Part shown: one piece after another, positions 16,412-25,043 of the stretch
Layout of the letters: every line of letters begins with the position of its first letter
Position numbering within the stretch: the stretch's first letter is position 1
Assembly: GCA_963783175.1 (NCBI GenBank)
Contig: CAWANG010000005.1
Span: forward strand, 1-64,000
DNA: 64,000 bases
Origin: Roseiarcus sp963783175
GTDB taxonomy: Bacteria > Pseudomonadota > Alphaproteobacteria > Rhizobiales > Beijerinckiaceae
Direction of reading: 5' to 3'
Made by a program: the position numbers and the translations under genes
The notes under the pieces: generated by a model
Database searches by the model: none
The model's input: only the letters and a program-made list of their open reading frames with translations
Told to the model about the DNA's origin: nothing

Positions 16412-17743
16412 ATGTCGCCGCTGTCCAGCGACAATCAGCCGCATCGAATCGTGGTCGTCGGCGGCGGAGCGGCGGGCCTCGAGCTTGTCAGCCGCCTCGG
16501 CGATCGGCTCGGCAAGCGGCGCTTGGCCGACATCGCCCTGATTGAGCGCAGCCGCACCCATTTATGGAAGCCGCTCCTCCATTCGGTCGCCGCCGGCAGC
16601 ATGGACCCCTCCGAGCACCAGCTCAATTATCTCGCACAAGGCCACTGGCGCCATTTTCGCTACCACTTCGGCGAGATGGTCGGGCTCGACCGCGCAGCGA
16701 AATTGGTCCGGCTCGGGGCGACCCATGACGACGAGGGCCGTGAGATCGCCGCTCCCCGCAGCATTCCCTATGACACGCTGGTCATCGCCATCGGCAGCGT
16801 GACCAACGATTTCGGCACTCCGGGAGCGGCGGAATTCGCCGTTCCGCTCGAGACGGCGGAACAGGCGGTGCGGTTTCACCATCGCCTCGTCAACGCCGGC
16901 TTAAGGGCCCAGGCGCAGAGCGAGCCGATCCACGCCGGCCAGTTGCATGTCGCGATCATCGGCGCCGGCGCGACCGGCACCGAGCTGGCCGCCGAGCTCT
17001 ATCAGAGCGCGCGCGAGATGGTGGCCTATGGCCTCGACCAGGTCGATCCGGACCGGGACATCCGTATCATTCTGATCGAGGGCGCGAGCCGCATTCTGCC
17101 TGCGTTGCCCGAGCGGATCTCGGTGGCGACCCTCGCGATCCTGACCAAAATGGGCGTCGACGTGCGCACCAGCGCCCGCGTCTCGGCGGTCCGCGCCGAC
17201 GGCATCCAACTCGCGAGCGGCGAATTCATCCCCGCCGAGCTCACCGTCTGGGCGGCGGGGGTCAAGGGGCCGGATGTTCTCGCCGATCTCGACGGGCTCG
17301 AGGTCAACCGCGCCAATCAGCTGGTGACCGACCCTATGCTGAGGACGACGCGCGACTCGGACATTTTCGCCATTGGCGATTGCGCCGCCGTTCCCCGCGC
17401 GGGCTCCGAGGCGCCCGTCCCGCCGCGCGCCCAGGCCGCCCATCAGGAGGCCTCGCATCTCGCCAGGCAGTTCAAGCGGCGGCTGCAGGGCCAGCCGCTT
17501 GAGCCGTTCGTCTACCGCGACTTCGGCTCGCTCGTATCCTTCGGCCGGATGGGCGCAATCGGTAATCTCATGAACCTCGCGCTCGGCGGCAATCTCTTCA
17601 TCGAAGGAGTGCTGGCTCGGTGGGCTTATCGGTCGCTCTACAAGATGCACGAGCGGGCGCTGCACGGGGTGACGAAGACCGCGCTCGGCACGCTCGCCCG
17701 CGGCCTCTCCCGGCGCGCGGAGCCGAGGGTCAAGCTTCATTAG
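16412..17743 (+). CDS. ndh: Type II NADH:quinone oxidoreductase (NDH-2)
   Basis: A 443-residue FAD-dependent dehydrogenase. The FAD-binding fold begins IVVVGGGAAGLELVSRLG, and a second Rossmann motif, VAIIGAGATGTELAAELY near residue 180, binds NADH. IFAIGDCAAVPR is the second FAD contact. The C-terminal region has an amphipathic membrane-binding stretch (NLALGGNLFIEGVLARWAYR). It oxidises NADH and passes electrons to quinone without pumping protons. GGAGGGG lies upstream of ATG 16412. It is alone in its unit and faces a convergent gap with repeat copy 2. Confidence 0.9.
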   Translation: MSPLSSDNQPHRIVVVGGGAAGLELVSRLGDRLGKRRLADIALIERSRTHLWKPLLHSVAAGSMDPSEHQLNYLAQGHWRHFRYHFGEMVGLDRAAKLVRLGATHDDEGREIAAPRSIPYDTLVIAIGSVTNDFGTPGAAEFAVPLETAEQAVRFHHRLVNAGLRAQAQSEPIHAGQLHVAIIGAGATGTELAAELYQSAREMVAYGLDQVDPDRDIRIILIEGASRILPALPERISVATLAILTKMGVDVRTSARVSAVRADGIQLASGEFIPAELTVWAAGVKGPDVLADLDGLEVNRANQLVTDPMLRTTRDSDIFAIGDCAAVPRAGSEAPVPPRAQAAHQEASHLARQFKRRLQGQPLEPFVYRDFGSLVSFGRMGAIGNLMNLALGGNLFIEGVLARWAYRSLYKMHERALHGVTKTALGTLARGLSRRAEPRVKLH

Positions 17744-17809
17744 GGCGAGGCGGGCTCATCCGAAGCGCCGCGCGACGCCCGCCCATTCGACCTGGGCGGC
17801 CAAATCGCT

Positions 17810-17896
17810 CCAAGCAAAACCAAATAAATCCAAGCAAAAATGCGTGGATTTGCTTGGTTTTATTCGTCCCAATCGGGACTTTTCAAAGGGTTATGG
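17810..17896 (+). repeat. Dispersed repeat, copy 2 (A-rich array, T-rich arm, core)
   Basis: Convergent intergenic element between ndh and a Liv-type binding protein. The A-rich arm has ccaagcaaa at 17810-17818 and again at 17830-17838. The latter is inverted as tttgcttgg at 17849-17857, giving a 9-base stem with a 10-base loop. The core ccaatcgggacttttcaa is at 17869-17886. The rest of the 17744-18042 gap shows nothing else I can name. Confidence 0.65.
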
Positions 17897-18042
17897 CGAA
17901 AAAATCGTATCGGGCTGGACCGTTCGGCGCTATTGCGGGCGCCCGCGCTCCGTGGCCCGCGCCTTCGTTTTGTCCTACATGGCAGCACCCGGCGCAAGCG
18001 GTCCCGACTTCTTCTGACAAGCCCTCGAAAGGAAGTCCCACC

Positions 18043-19179
18043 TCAGCCGCCGACCTGGGCGATGACACTGATTTTCCCGCCTCGCACGCCGACGATCTGC
18101 ATGGGGGTGTGGGGATGATTGTGGTCGTCCATCGCGTAGGTTCCGCCGAGCAGCGATGGCATCGCGGTGGTTTTGAGCGCGCGCTGGATGTCCCCGGCCT
18201 GGTCCGAATTCGCCCGGCGGATCGCGTCGACAACGAGATTGGTGGCTTCGTAGGCGAAGAATGAGCGCTGGGTCGGCATGATGCCGTATTTCGCGCGGTA
18301 TGCCTGAACGAACGCCTGCACTCCCGGGCTTTCCATCGCCGGGTTGAATACCGTGATGCTCGTCGCGCGGTCCAGGCCGCCGGAGGAGAGGAACTGCGGC
18401 GACATCGCGCCCGTCGCAGCAGCAAAATCGATCCGTCCGGTTATGGGGACATTCCAACCCGACTGCTCATAGGCGTGAAAGAAAGGGCCTGTTGAAGTGC
18501 TGAGCAACGTCACGACCCGGTCCGGCGCGAGCGCCTTGAGCCGCACGAGCAACGGCGCAAGATCCTTCGTATCCTTGGCAATCGTCTCGCTGTCGACGAC
18601 CTTGATATCGGCCGCGTTGGCGGCCTTCTCCATGCTGACCGCATTGACGCGGTTGAACGGGTTGTCGTCGCCGACAATCGCGACGCTGTGGACGCCTTGA
18701 GCCTTGAGCCAGCCCATGAGGGCAATGGCGATATCGCGGTCGGAGGGGATCGTCTTGAAGGCATAGTCATTGCCGCCGACACCGGAAGCGTCGACGAAAT
18801 CCTGTCCCGCTGAGATGTCAATGACGAGCGGTACTCTGGCTTCCGCTACGACCGGCATGATCGCATGGGTGACCGGAGTTGCGAGCGCGCCCAGCAGCAC
18901 GGGGACATGCTGCTCCTCAATCAGTCTTTTTGTGGCCGCGATTCCGGTTTCAGGATCCGCCGCGTTGTCGCCGTAGAAGGCCTCCACCGGCCTGCCCAGC
19001 ACTCCGCCGGCCTCATTGATACGCTGAAGCGCAAGTTCGACGCCATATTGTTCGCTCTGCCCGCGATCGGCGAGTTGTCCGCTGAGTATTGTGGTGACGC
19101 CGATGCGAACCGGCTCCGCCGCGAGGGCTGGACCGAAGCCCACCAGACATCCGATCAAGAATACCGTCCTGAAAGCCAT
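18043..19179 (-). CDS. Branched-chain amino-acid-type ABC substrate-binding protein (LivK family)
   Basis: A 378-residue periplasmic binding protein. The signal peptide (FLIGCLVGFGPALA, ending before AEPVRIG) is followed by the Peripla_BP_6 pattern VRIGVTTILSGQLADRGQ, LIEEQHVPVLLGALATPVT and VVAEARVPLVIDISAG. It is a stand-alone gene with no permease or ATPase beside it, so it may feed another transporter, such as the Liv set at 22.9-27.7 kb. The ligand may be an amino acid, amide or aromatic acid. The upstream 330 bases (19180-19511) contain no gene I can support. Confidence 0.88.
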   Translation of the reverse strand: MAFRTVFLIGCLVGFGPALAAEPVRIGVTTILSGQLADRGQSEQYGVELALQRINEAGGVLGRPVEAFYGDNAADPETGIAATKRLIEEQHVPVLLGALATPVTHAIMPVVAEARVPLVIDISAGQDFVDASGVGGNDYAFKTIPSDRDIAIALMGWLKAQGVHSVAIVGDDNPFNRVNAVSMEKAANAADIKVVDSETIAKDTKDLAPLLVRLKALAPDRVVTLLSTSTGPFFHAYEQSGWNVPITGRIDFAAATGAMSPQFLSSGGLDRATSITVFNPAMESPGVQAFVQAYRAKYGIMPTQRSFFAYEATNLVVDAIRRANSDQAGDIQRALKTTAMPSLLGGTYAMDDHNHPHTPMQIVGVRGGKISVIAQVGG

Positions 19180-19511
19180 CGCTTCTATCCCATGAATGGC
19201 GGCTCAGAGCTCGCCGCCGGCCTGACCTGGACAAGCTGTCTCATTCCGTTTCGGCAGGCAATTGGCGCCTCCGACCGTAACGCGATCGTGACCACTTGCT
19301 TAGGCTCATGCAGACGGCGTCAGCTATCACGCTCTGGATACGCTGTTACCGTGACGCTTGACTCAACCCCCGGTGTTTCGGGCCGACGATTTCAGTCGGA
19401 GCGCAAAGAAATCGAAATCAACCCGACCCCCGGGAACAAAGACGAGAAACATAGCGTTGGCGCGGCACGATCCAACATGCGGCCGCCCGGATCCAACCTA
19501 GGGAGTTTCCG

Positions 19512-20038
19512 ATGAAATGCTTTTTTGATCGCAGCTGTCGGCGACAACGATTTTTGGGCTCGCAAATGCAACGCCTGCCGCCGCTCAGGCGACGATCACG
19601 GGCGCGCCGAAGGGCACTGCTCCCGTGACGGTTGAAGGGTACGGCCCTTCGTCAGTGATCGTCTGCAACGCAGCCGGTTACTGCTGGCATTCGACGGAGT
19701 GGTATGACTATCCGCCGGACGCGAGCGTAGAGATTCATCCGTACGGCTGGCAATGGGACAATGGTGCGAACTACGCTTGGAGAGAGCACACGGGCCGCGG
19801 ATATTGGCAGGGCGACGAGTGGCGGGTGTTCCGAACCCGGAGAACCATCGGCGAAGGGCAGCGCAATGAGGCGATCGCCTTGGCCAAAAGCCGGGTGCTT
19901 GCCAGCAATAAAGGGCGGCCGAAGCCGCCCTTTATGTCTCGATCAGAATTGGACCTTAGTAGTCCATCCCGCCGCCCGGCATGGCCGGGGCGGGACTTTC
20001 CTTTTTCGGCTTTTCGGCGACCATCGCCTCGGTGGTGA
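19512..20038 (+). CDS. Small secreted Trp-rich protein, two frame breaks
   Basis: ATG 19512 follows GGGAG, but the frame closes early. Removing one T from the T6 run at 19521-19526 and one G from 19540-19541 gives MKCFLIAAVATTIFGLANA, then TPAAAQA: a clean signal peptide. It runs on to SVIVCNAAGYCWHS and YGWQWDNGANYAW. The mature part is rich in Trp and Tyr and has two close cysteines. It resembles small exported hypothetical proteins of Rhizobiales, with no known function. The C-terminal end is doubtful: the open frame runs through the groEL terminator and into the groEL 3' end, so the true stop is probably near 19850 and another break may be present. Confidence 0.5.
19908..19935 (-). terminator. 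Intrinsic terminator of the groES-groEL unit
   Basis: A perfect 12-base inverted repeat, ataaagggcggc at 19908-19919 with its complement at 19924-19935. On the minus strand the loop is TTCG, a stable UUCG tetraloop, and the 3' arm ends in TTTATT. It lies 21 bases past the groEL stop. Confidence 0.85.
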
Positions 20039-21584
20039 TGAGAAGGCCGGCGACGGAGGCGGCGTCCTGCAAAGCCGTGCGCACGACCTTGGTCGGGTCG
20101 ATGATGCCGAGTTTGTAGAGATCGCCGTATTCCTCCCTCTGCGCGTCGTAGCCGAACGCGTAATCCTTGTGCTCCATCAGCTTGCCGACAATGACCGAGC
20201 CGTCGAGCCCGGCGTTCTCGACGATGAGGCGCGCCGGCCATTGGATCGCCCGGCGGACGATGTCGACGCCGGTGCGCTCATCGTCGTTTTCGCCCTTGAC
20301 GCTCTCGAGCGCCCTGGCGGCGCGCAACAGGGGAACGCCGCCGCCGGGCAGGATTCCTTCCTCGACCGCCGCGCGGGTAGCATGAAGCGCGTCGTCGACG
20401 CGGTCCTTCTTCTCCTTGACCTCGACCTCGGTCGCGCCGCCGACCCGGATCACCGCGACGCCGCCAGCGAGCTTGGCCAGCCGCTCCTGCAGCTTCTCCT
20501 TGTCGTAGTCGGACGTCGTCTCCTCGATCTGCGCCTTGATCTGGCCGATCCGGCCCTCGATGTCCTTCTTCGAGCCCGCGCCGTTGATGATCGTGGTGTT
20601 CTCCTTCTCGATCCGCACCCGCTTCGCCTTGCCGAGCATCTGAAGCGTGACGTTCTCGAGCTTGATCCCGAGGTCCTCGGCGATCATCGTGCCGCCGGTC
20701 AGGATCGCGATGTCCTCGAGCATCGCCTTGCGGCGATCGCCGAAGCCCGGCGCCTTGACCGCCGCCACCTTCAGGCCGCCGCGCAGCTTGTTGACGACCA
20801 GCGTCGCCAGCGCCTCGCCCTCGATGTCCTCGGCGATGATGAGGAGCGGCTTGCCGGTCTGGACCACCGCCTCGAGCACGGGCAGCATCGGCTGGAGCGA
20901 GGAGAGCTTCTTCTCGTGGATGAGGATATAGGGGTCCTCGAGTTCGGCCAGCATCTTCTCGGCGTTGGTGATGAAATAGGGCGAGAGATAGCCGCGGTCG
21001 AACTGCATGCCCTCGACAACGTCGAGCTCGGTCTCGAGGCTCTTGGCCTCCTCGACCGTGATCACGCCCTCGTTGCCGACCTTCTGCATCGCCTGCGCGA
21101 TCAGGGCACCGATCGATTTGTCGCCATTGGCCGAGATCGCGGCGACCTGGGCGATCTCGTCGGATTTGGTCACTTTGCGGCTGTTCTTCTCGAGATGAGC
21201 GCTGATGGCTTTGACCGCCGCGTCGACGCCGCGCTTGAGGTCCAGCGGGTTGGCGCCGGCGGCGACCGCCTTTGCCCCCTCCTTGACGATCGCCTGGGCG
21301 ATCACCGTCGCGGTGGTGGTGCCGTCGCCCGCGATGCTGCTCTGCTTCGAGGCGACCTCGCGCACCATCTGGGCGCCCATGTTCTCGAACTTGTCCTTAA
21401 GCTCGATTTCCTTGGCGACGGTCACGCCGTCCTTGCTGACGCGCGGCGCGCCGTAGGACTTCTCGATCACGACGTTGCGGCCCTTGGGGCCCAGCGTCAC
21501 CTTGACCGCATTGGCGAGGATGTCGACGCCCCTCATCAAACTGTCGCGGGCGTCGCGGGAAAACTTCACTTCTTTCGCAGCCAT
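19956..21584 (-). CDS. groEL: 60 kDa chaperonin GroEL
   Basis: A 542-residue chaperonin, co-linear with the E. coli protein through the equatorial domain. It shows TLGPKGRNVV, DGVTVAKEIEL and AGDGTTTATV (ATP site), the Asp of RVDDALHATRAAVEEG, and a GGGMDY tail. One region is unusual: the stretch before AGDGTTT is ASKQSS, where most GroELs have ASK-x-ND, so positions equivalent to E. coli Asn82 and Asp83 are both Ser. The C-terminal third is also divergent (YDAQREEYGDLYKLG). With no CIRCE element upstream, this may be a secondary paralogue and not the housekeeping copy. It is co-transcribed with groES. Confidence 0.95.
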   Translation of the reverse strand: MAAKEVKFSRDARDSLMRGVDILANAVKVTLGPKGRNVVIEKSYGAPRVSKDGVTVAKEIELKDKFENMGAQMVREVASKQSSIAGDGTTTATVIAQAIVKEGAKAVAAGANPLDLKRGVDAAVKAISAHLEKNSRKVTKSDEIAQVAAISANGDKSIGALIAQAMQKVGNEGVITVEEAKSLETELDVVEGMQFDRGYLSPYFITNAEKMLAELEDPYILIHEKKLSSLQPMLPVLEAVVQTGKPLLIIAEDIEGEALATLVVNKLRGGLKVAAVKAPGFGDRRKAMLEDIAILTGGTMIAEDLGIKLENVTLQMLGKAKRVRIEKENTTIINGAGSKKDIEGRIGQIKAQIEETTSDYDKEKLQERLAKLAGGVAVIRVGGATEVEVKEKKDRVDDALHATRAAVEEGILPGGGVPLLRAARALESVKGENDDERTGVDIVRRAIQWPARLIVENAGLDGSVIVGKLMEHKDYAFGYDAQREEYGDLYKLGIIDPTKVVRTALQDAASVAGLLITTEAMVAEKPKKESPAPAMPGGGMDY

Positions 21585-21637
21585 GGGTTGTTTCCTCCGG
21601 TTCGATCGAATTCAACGCTTGGTTGGAAGGTCGGGCG

Positions 21638-21970
21638 TCAGGCCTTCTTGCGTTGAGGCGCGGCGCGGTTTCCAGCCGCGTGGCTTTCGACGATTCCCAT
21701 CACGTCGCTCTCCTTCATGATGAGGAGCTCTTCGCCGTCGAGCTTGATCTCTGTGCCCGACCATTTGCCAAAAAGGATGCGGTCGCCGGCCTTCAGGTCA
21801 AGGGGAATGAGTTTGCCGCTTTCATCCCGGCCGCCCGGGCCGGCGGCGACCACTTCGCCTTCCTGCGGCTTTTCCTTGGCGGTGTCGGGAATGATGATGC
21901 CGCCTTTGGTCTTTTCCTCGGCCTCTACGCGCTTGACCACGACGCGATCGTGCAACGGGCGAAACTTCAT
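21638..21970 (-). CDS. groES: 10 kDa co-chaperonin GroES
   Basis: A 110-residue co-chaperonin starting at ATG 21970 after AAGGAGG; the frame extends 18 bases upstream without need. It has the family start KFRPLHDRVVVKRVE, the mobile loop EEKTKGGIIIPDTAKEKPQEG and the VLFGKWSGTE-like GDRILFGKWSGTE. The C terminus carries an extra basic tail (about 15 residues, AAGNRAAPQRKKA) beyond the usual end after the DVMGIVE motif. It precedes groEL by 53 bases. I searched 21971-22180 for the CIRCE inverted repeat TTAGCACTC/GAGTGCTAA and did not see it. Confidence 0.93.
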   Translation of the reverse strand: MKFRPLHDRVVVKRVEAEEKTKGGIIIPDTAKEKPQEGEVVAAGPGGRDESGKLIPLDLKAGDRILFGKWSGTEIKLDGEELLIMKESDVMGIVESHAAGNRAAPQRKKA

Positions 21971-22181
21971 GGGCTTCCTCCTTGTCAATTGGCGAAGACT
22001 TGTTGACCAGTCATGGCTCCTCGCGCGGGATAGCGTGGACCACGGCCCTCGCGCGGCGGCGTCCTTTTACCCCCTTTCGCGTCTTCGTGCTCGGCTTTCG
22101 TTCCGGATCGGGCGAAGGTTTGATCCGGCGCGCGAAGGACCGGCGGGCGTCGTTGCGCCAAGGCGGCTCCGTCCGATCTGA

Positions 22182-22661
22182 TCAGGGCAGCTCCTTCCAA
22201 TTGCCCGCGTCATAGCCTTGGGCGTCGATGGCCACGACTGCCTTCGTCGCGACCGCGCGCCGGCCGACGCAGCGCCACTCGTAAATCGTGTCATGCCCGG
22301 TCGCGGCCATCGGGATGTTGTCGGCGTCGGGATTAGCGCGGCAGAATTCGCTCGCGCCGGGCAGCGAGCGGCGCGTGTTCGCCTTGAAGCAGTTCAAGTT
22401 GGCTCCGATCCAGCAAGCCAGAAGCCTGGTTCCGGCGCAGCGCACGAAAGCGGCGTTACGCGCCAGGTCGACCGGGATGCCGAACGCTTTTGCGACCTTG
22501 GCCTCGAGTTCCCGCGGAACGGGAACCGAGGCGCGAGGCGCCGCGCCAGCCGAGCAATAGGCGCCGCCGCTCGCCGCGGAGGCCGGGCAGGCAAATGAAA
22601 GCGCGCCGAACACGAGCGCGGCGACAATTGCGCATTGGCCGCGCCTGTCGAGCGCGAACAT
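22182..22661 (-). CDS. Secreted protein of unknown function
   Basis: A 159-residue protein starting at ATG 22661 after AAGGAGG. It has a signal peptide (CAIVAALVFGALSFACPASAA) and a mature part with several cysteines (AYCSAG, VRCAGTRLLACWIGANLNCF, EFCRANP and EWRCVG), which could form disulphides in the periplasm. No family recognised with confidence; similar short Cys-containing exported proteins are common in Hyphomicrobiales. It is separate from groES by about 200 bases in which I see no further gene. Confidence 0.65.
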   Translation of the reverse strand: MFALDRRGQCAIVAALVFGALSFACPASAASGGAYCSAGAAPRASVPVPRELEAKVAKAFGIPVDLARNAAFVRCAGTRLLACWIGANLNCFKANTRRSLPGASEFCRANPDADNIPMAATGHDTIYEWRCVGRRAVATKAVVAIDAQGYDAGNWKELP

Positions 22662-22958
22662 TTCGACCTCCTTGCCTGCGCAAGCGCGAGACTGACTTTC
22701 CGCGGCCGCGTTCGTCAACCCGCCAGCAGCCGGCGGCGGCGCCGAGGAGCCATGACCACGGTCAGGCGGCGAACGGGGTCGCGCGGCTGGTTGACGCGCG
22801 GGCGAGAGGCTGGACAACCGGCGAAAAAGGGCGATGGAAATACGCGGGAATCGCGAAATCCCGGACCCGATCTGCTCGACGGGCACACGGTTTCCTGCAA
22901 TCTTGTGTAAGAGTGATGCGCCGGTCCAACAAGGACGGCGCCAAGCGGGAGGAAAGGC

Positions 22959-24281
22959 ATGAAGTCCGGTTCCAAGATCTCGAGCCTCGGCGACGCTTCA
23001 ATATCGCGCCGCGGGCTCATTCTGTCCGCCGGCGCCGCCGGGGTGACGGCGGCGGCCCGCCCGTATGGCGCTTTCGCCGCAGGCCCGGACGCCACGCTCA
23101 AGGTCGGGTTCATCAGCCCGCGCACGGGCGCTCTCGGCGGGTTCGGCGAGACCGACGGCTATATTCTCGAGCTTGCCCGCAAGGCGCTGGCGTCGGGCCT
23201 GAAGGTTGGCGACAAGACCTATGGGGTCGAAGTTCTCGATCGCGACACCCAGTCCGATCCTTCGCGCGCCGGGCAATTGGCGAAGACGCTCATCAATTCC
23301 GACAAGATCGACATGATGCTGGTCGTCTCGACGCCGGAGACCATCAACCCGGTCGCCGATGCGTGCGAAGCGGCCGGCGTGCCGTGCATGTCGACCGTCA
23401 TGCCGTGGGAAGCCTGGTACTTCGGTCGCGGCGCCAAGCCCGGCCAGCCCTCGCCGTTCAAATGGACCTATCATTTCGGCTTCGGCGGCGGCGAGTTCTT
23501 CAAGGCCTATGTCTCGCAATGGAACTTGATCGAGACCAACAAGAAGGTCGGCGTGCTCTATCCCAACGACGCCGACGGCAACGCGATTCGCGAGAATCTC
23601 GCGCCCGCCCTGGCGAAGGCCGGGTTCGCCATCGTCGATCCGGGCGCTTATGAGGACGGCACGACCGATTACTCGGCCCAGATCGCCAAGTTCAAGGCGG
23701 AGAAATGCGAGATCTTCAATACGTTCCCGATCCCGCCCGACTTCGCCGCGTTCTGGCGCCAGGCGGCCCAGCAGGGCTACACCAAGATGGTCAAGATCGC
23801 CCAGATCGCCAAGACCGGGTTGTTCCCGAGCCAGGTCGAGGCGCTAGGCAATCTAGGCTACAACCTTTCGAGTGCGGCCTACTGGCACAAGGCCTTCCCC
23901 TATAAGTCTTCGCTGACTGGAGTAAGCGGCGACGAGCTCGCCGATGGCTACGAGAAGGCGTCGGGCAAGCAATGGACGCAGCAGCTTGGCGCGACCCTGG
24001 CGCTGTTCGACGCCGGCGCGGCGGCGCTGACCGCGAGCGGCGACCCGGCCAACAAGGCGGCCGTCGCGAAGGCGATGTCGACCTTGAAGACGGTCACGAT
24101 CGATGGCCCGATTGACTTCAACAAGGGACCGGTGCCGAACGTGTCGCCCGGGCCGATTATAGGTACCCAATGGGTCAAGGCGCCGGCCGGCTCGAAATTC
24201 CCTCTGGAGTATCCGACGACCGAGAACGCCACCGACCCGAATGTTCCGATCCAGGCGAAGCTCAAGCCGTACAACACCTGA
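22959..24281 (+). CDS. Liv-type ABC substrate-binding protein with Tat-like signal
   Basis: A 440-residue periplasmic binding protein. The N terminus has SRRGLILSAGAAG, a twin-arginine-like signal, and the mature part follows Peripla_BP_6 (KVGFISPRTGALGGFGE, LINSDKIDMMLVVSTPET). It is first in a five-gene importer (22959-27716) followed by dehydrogenases. GGGAGG precedes the ATG. Binding proteins of this subgroup often take aromatic acids or amides in place of leucine. An aromatic ligand here is an inference from the downstream CalA-like and aldehyde dehydrogenase genes. Confidence 0.88.
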   Translation: MKSGSKISSLGDASISRRGLILSAGAAGVTAAARPYGAFAAGPDATLKVGFISPRTGALGGFGETDGYILELARKALASGLKVGDKTYGVEVLDRDTQSDPSRAGQLAKTLINSDKIDMMLVVSTPETINPVADACEAAGVPCMSTVMPWEAWYFGRGAKPGQPSPFKWTYHFGFGGGEFFKAYVSQWNLIETNKKVGVLYPNDADGNAIRENLAPALAKAGFAIVDPGAYEDGTTDYSAQIAKFKAEKCEIFNTFPIPPDFAAFWRQAAQQGYTKMVKIAQIAKTGLFPSQVEALGNLGYNLSSAAYWHKAFPYKSSLTGVSGDELADGYEKASGKQWTQQLGATLALFDAGAAALTASGDPANKAAVAKAMSTLKTVTIDGPIDFNKGPVPNVSPGPIIGTQWVKAPAGSKFPLEYPTTENATDPNVPIQAKLKPYNT

Positions 24282-24299
24282 CGGCGGCCGGCGCGCGGG

Positions 24300-25043
24300 A
24301 TGTCCGGCATGCAGGCGGATGGCCCTCTGCTTCACGCCGAAGGCCTGTCGAAAAGCTTCGGCGCCCTTGTGGTGCTTGATCGCGTCGACTTTTCCGTCCA
24401 CGCCCGCGAGGCGGTCGGCGTCGTGGGCCCGAACGGCGCCGGCAAGACGACCCTGCTCAGCGTCCTGGTCGGCGCGCATGCGCCGACCGGGGGGCGAGTG
24501 CGCTTCCTCGGCGAGGACGTGACCGAAGTCGCGACCGCGGAGCGCTGCCGGCGGGGGCTGGCGCGGACGCACCAGATCCCAAGGCCCTTCAGCGGCATGA
24601 CGGTGTTCGAGAACGTCTTCACCGCCGCCGCCCATGGCGGCGGTCTGGTGCACGAGGCCGCCTACGGCCAGGCGATCGAGTCGCTTTCGCTCACCGGCAT
24701 GACGGCGATCGCCAACCGGCGCGCGGAGACGCTCGGCCTCATCGATCGAAAGCGCCTCGAACTCGCCCGCGCGCTCGCTACCGGCCCGGCCGTGCTGCTC
24801 CTGGACGAGATCGGCGGCGGATTGACCGACGCAGAGGCGAACGAGCTCGTCGACGTCATTCTCGAGCTCAAGGCCCGCGGCGTTGCGATCGTGTGGATCG
24901 AGCACATCGTCCATATCCTGCTGCGCGTCGCCGACCGCCTGGTGTGCATGGATGCGGGACGGGTGATCGCCGACGGGCCGCCGCAAAGCGTCATGGCCGA
25001 TCCACGCGTGATCGAGGCCTATCTCGGCGGAGGCGTGGTGTGA
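24300..25043 (+). CDS. Liv-type ABC transporter ATPase, LivG-like
   Basis: A 247-residue ATPase with Walker A GPNGAGKTT, the Q-loop region ARTHQIPRPFSGMTVFENV and Walker B AVLLLDEIGGGLT. The usual LSYGQQ signature is replaced by LIDRKRLELARAL, a variant I know from a LivG-like subgroup of rhizobial importers. An alternative start is ATG 24309. The stop overlaps the livF-like start by four bases. Confidence 0.88.
   Translation: MSGMQADGPLLHAEGLSKSFGALVVLDRVDFSVHAREAVGVVGPNGAGKTTLLSVLVGAHAPTGGRVRFLGEDVTEVATAERCRRGLARTHQIPRPFSGMTVFENVFTAAAHGGGLVHEAAYGQAIESLSLTGMTAIANRRAETLGLIDRKRLELARALATGPAVLLLDEIGGGLTDAEANELVDVILELKARGVAIVWIEHIVHILLRVADRLVCMDAGRVIADGPPQSVMADPRVIEAYLGGGVV

Noticed and set aside
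19761..21656. 631-codon open frame on the plus strand across groEL
   Set aside because: It is a shadow of groEL: the product is rich in Arg, Asp, Leu and His, as expected for the antisense frame of a GC-rich gene, and it has no family motif.
21971..22180. CIRCE element upstream of groES
   Set aside because: No TTAGCACTC or GAGTGCTAA on either strand.
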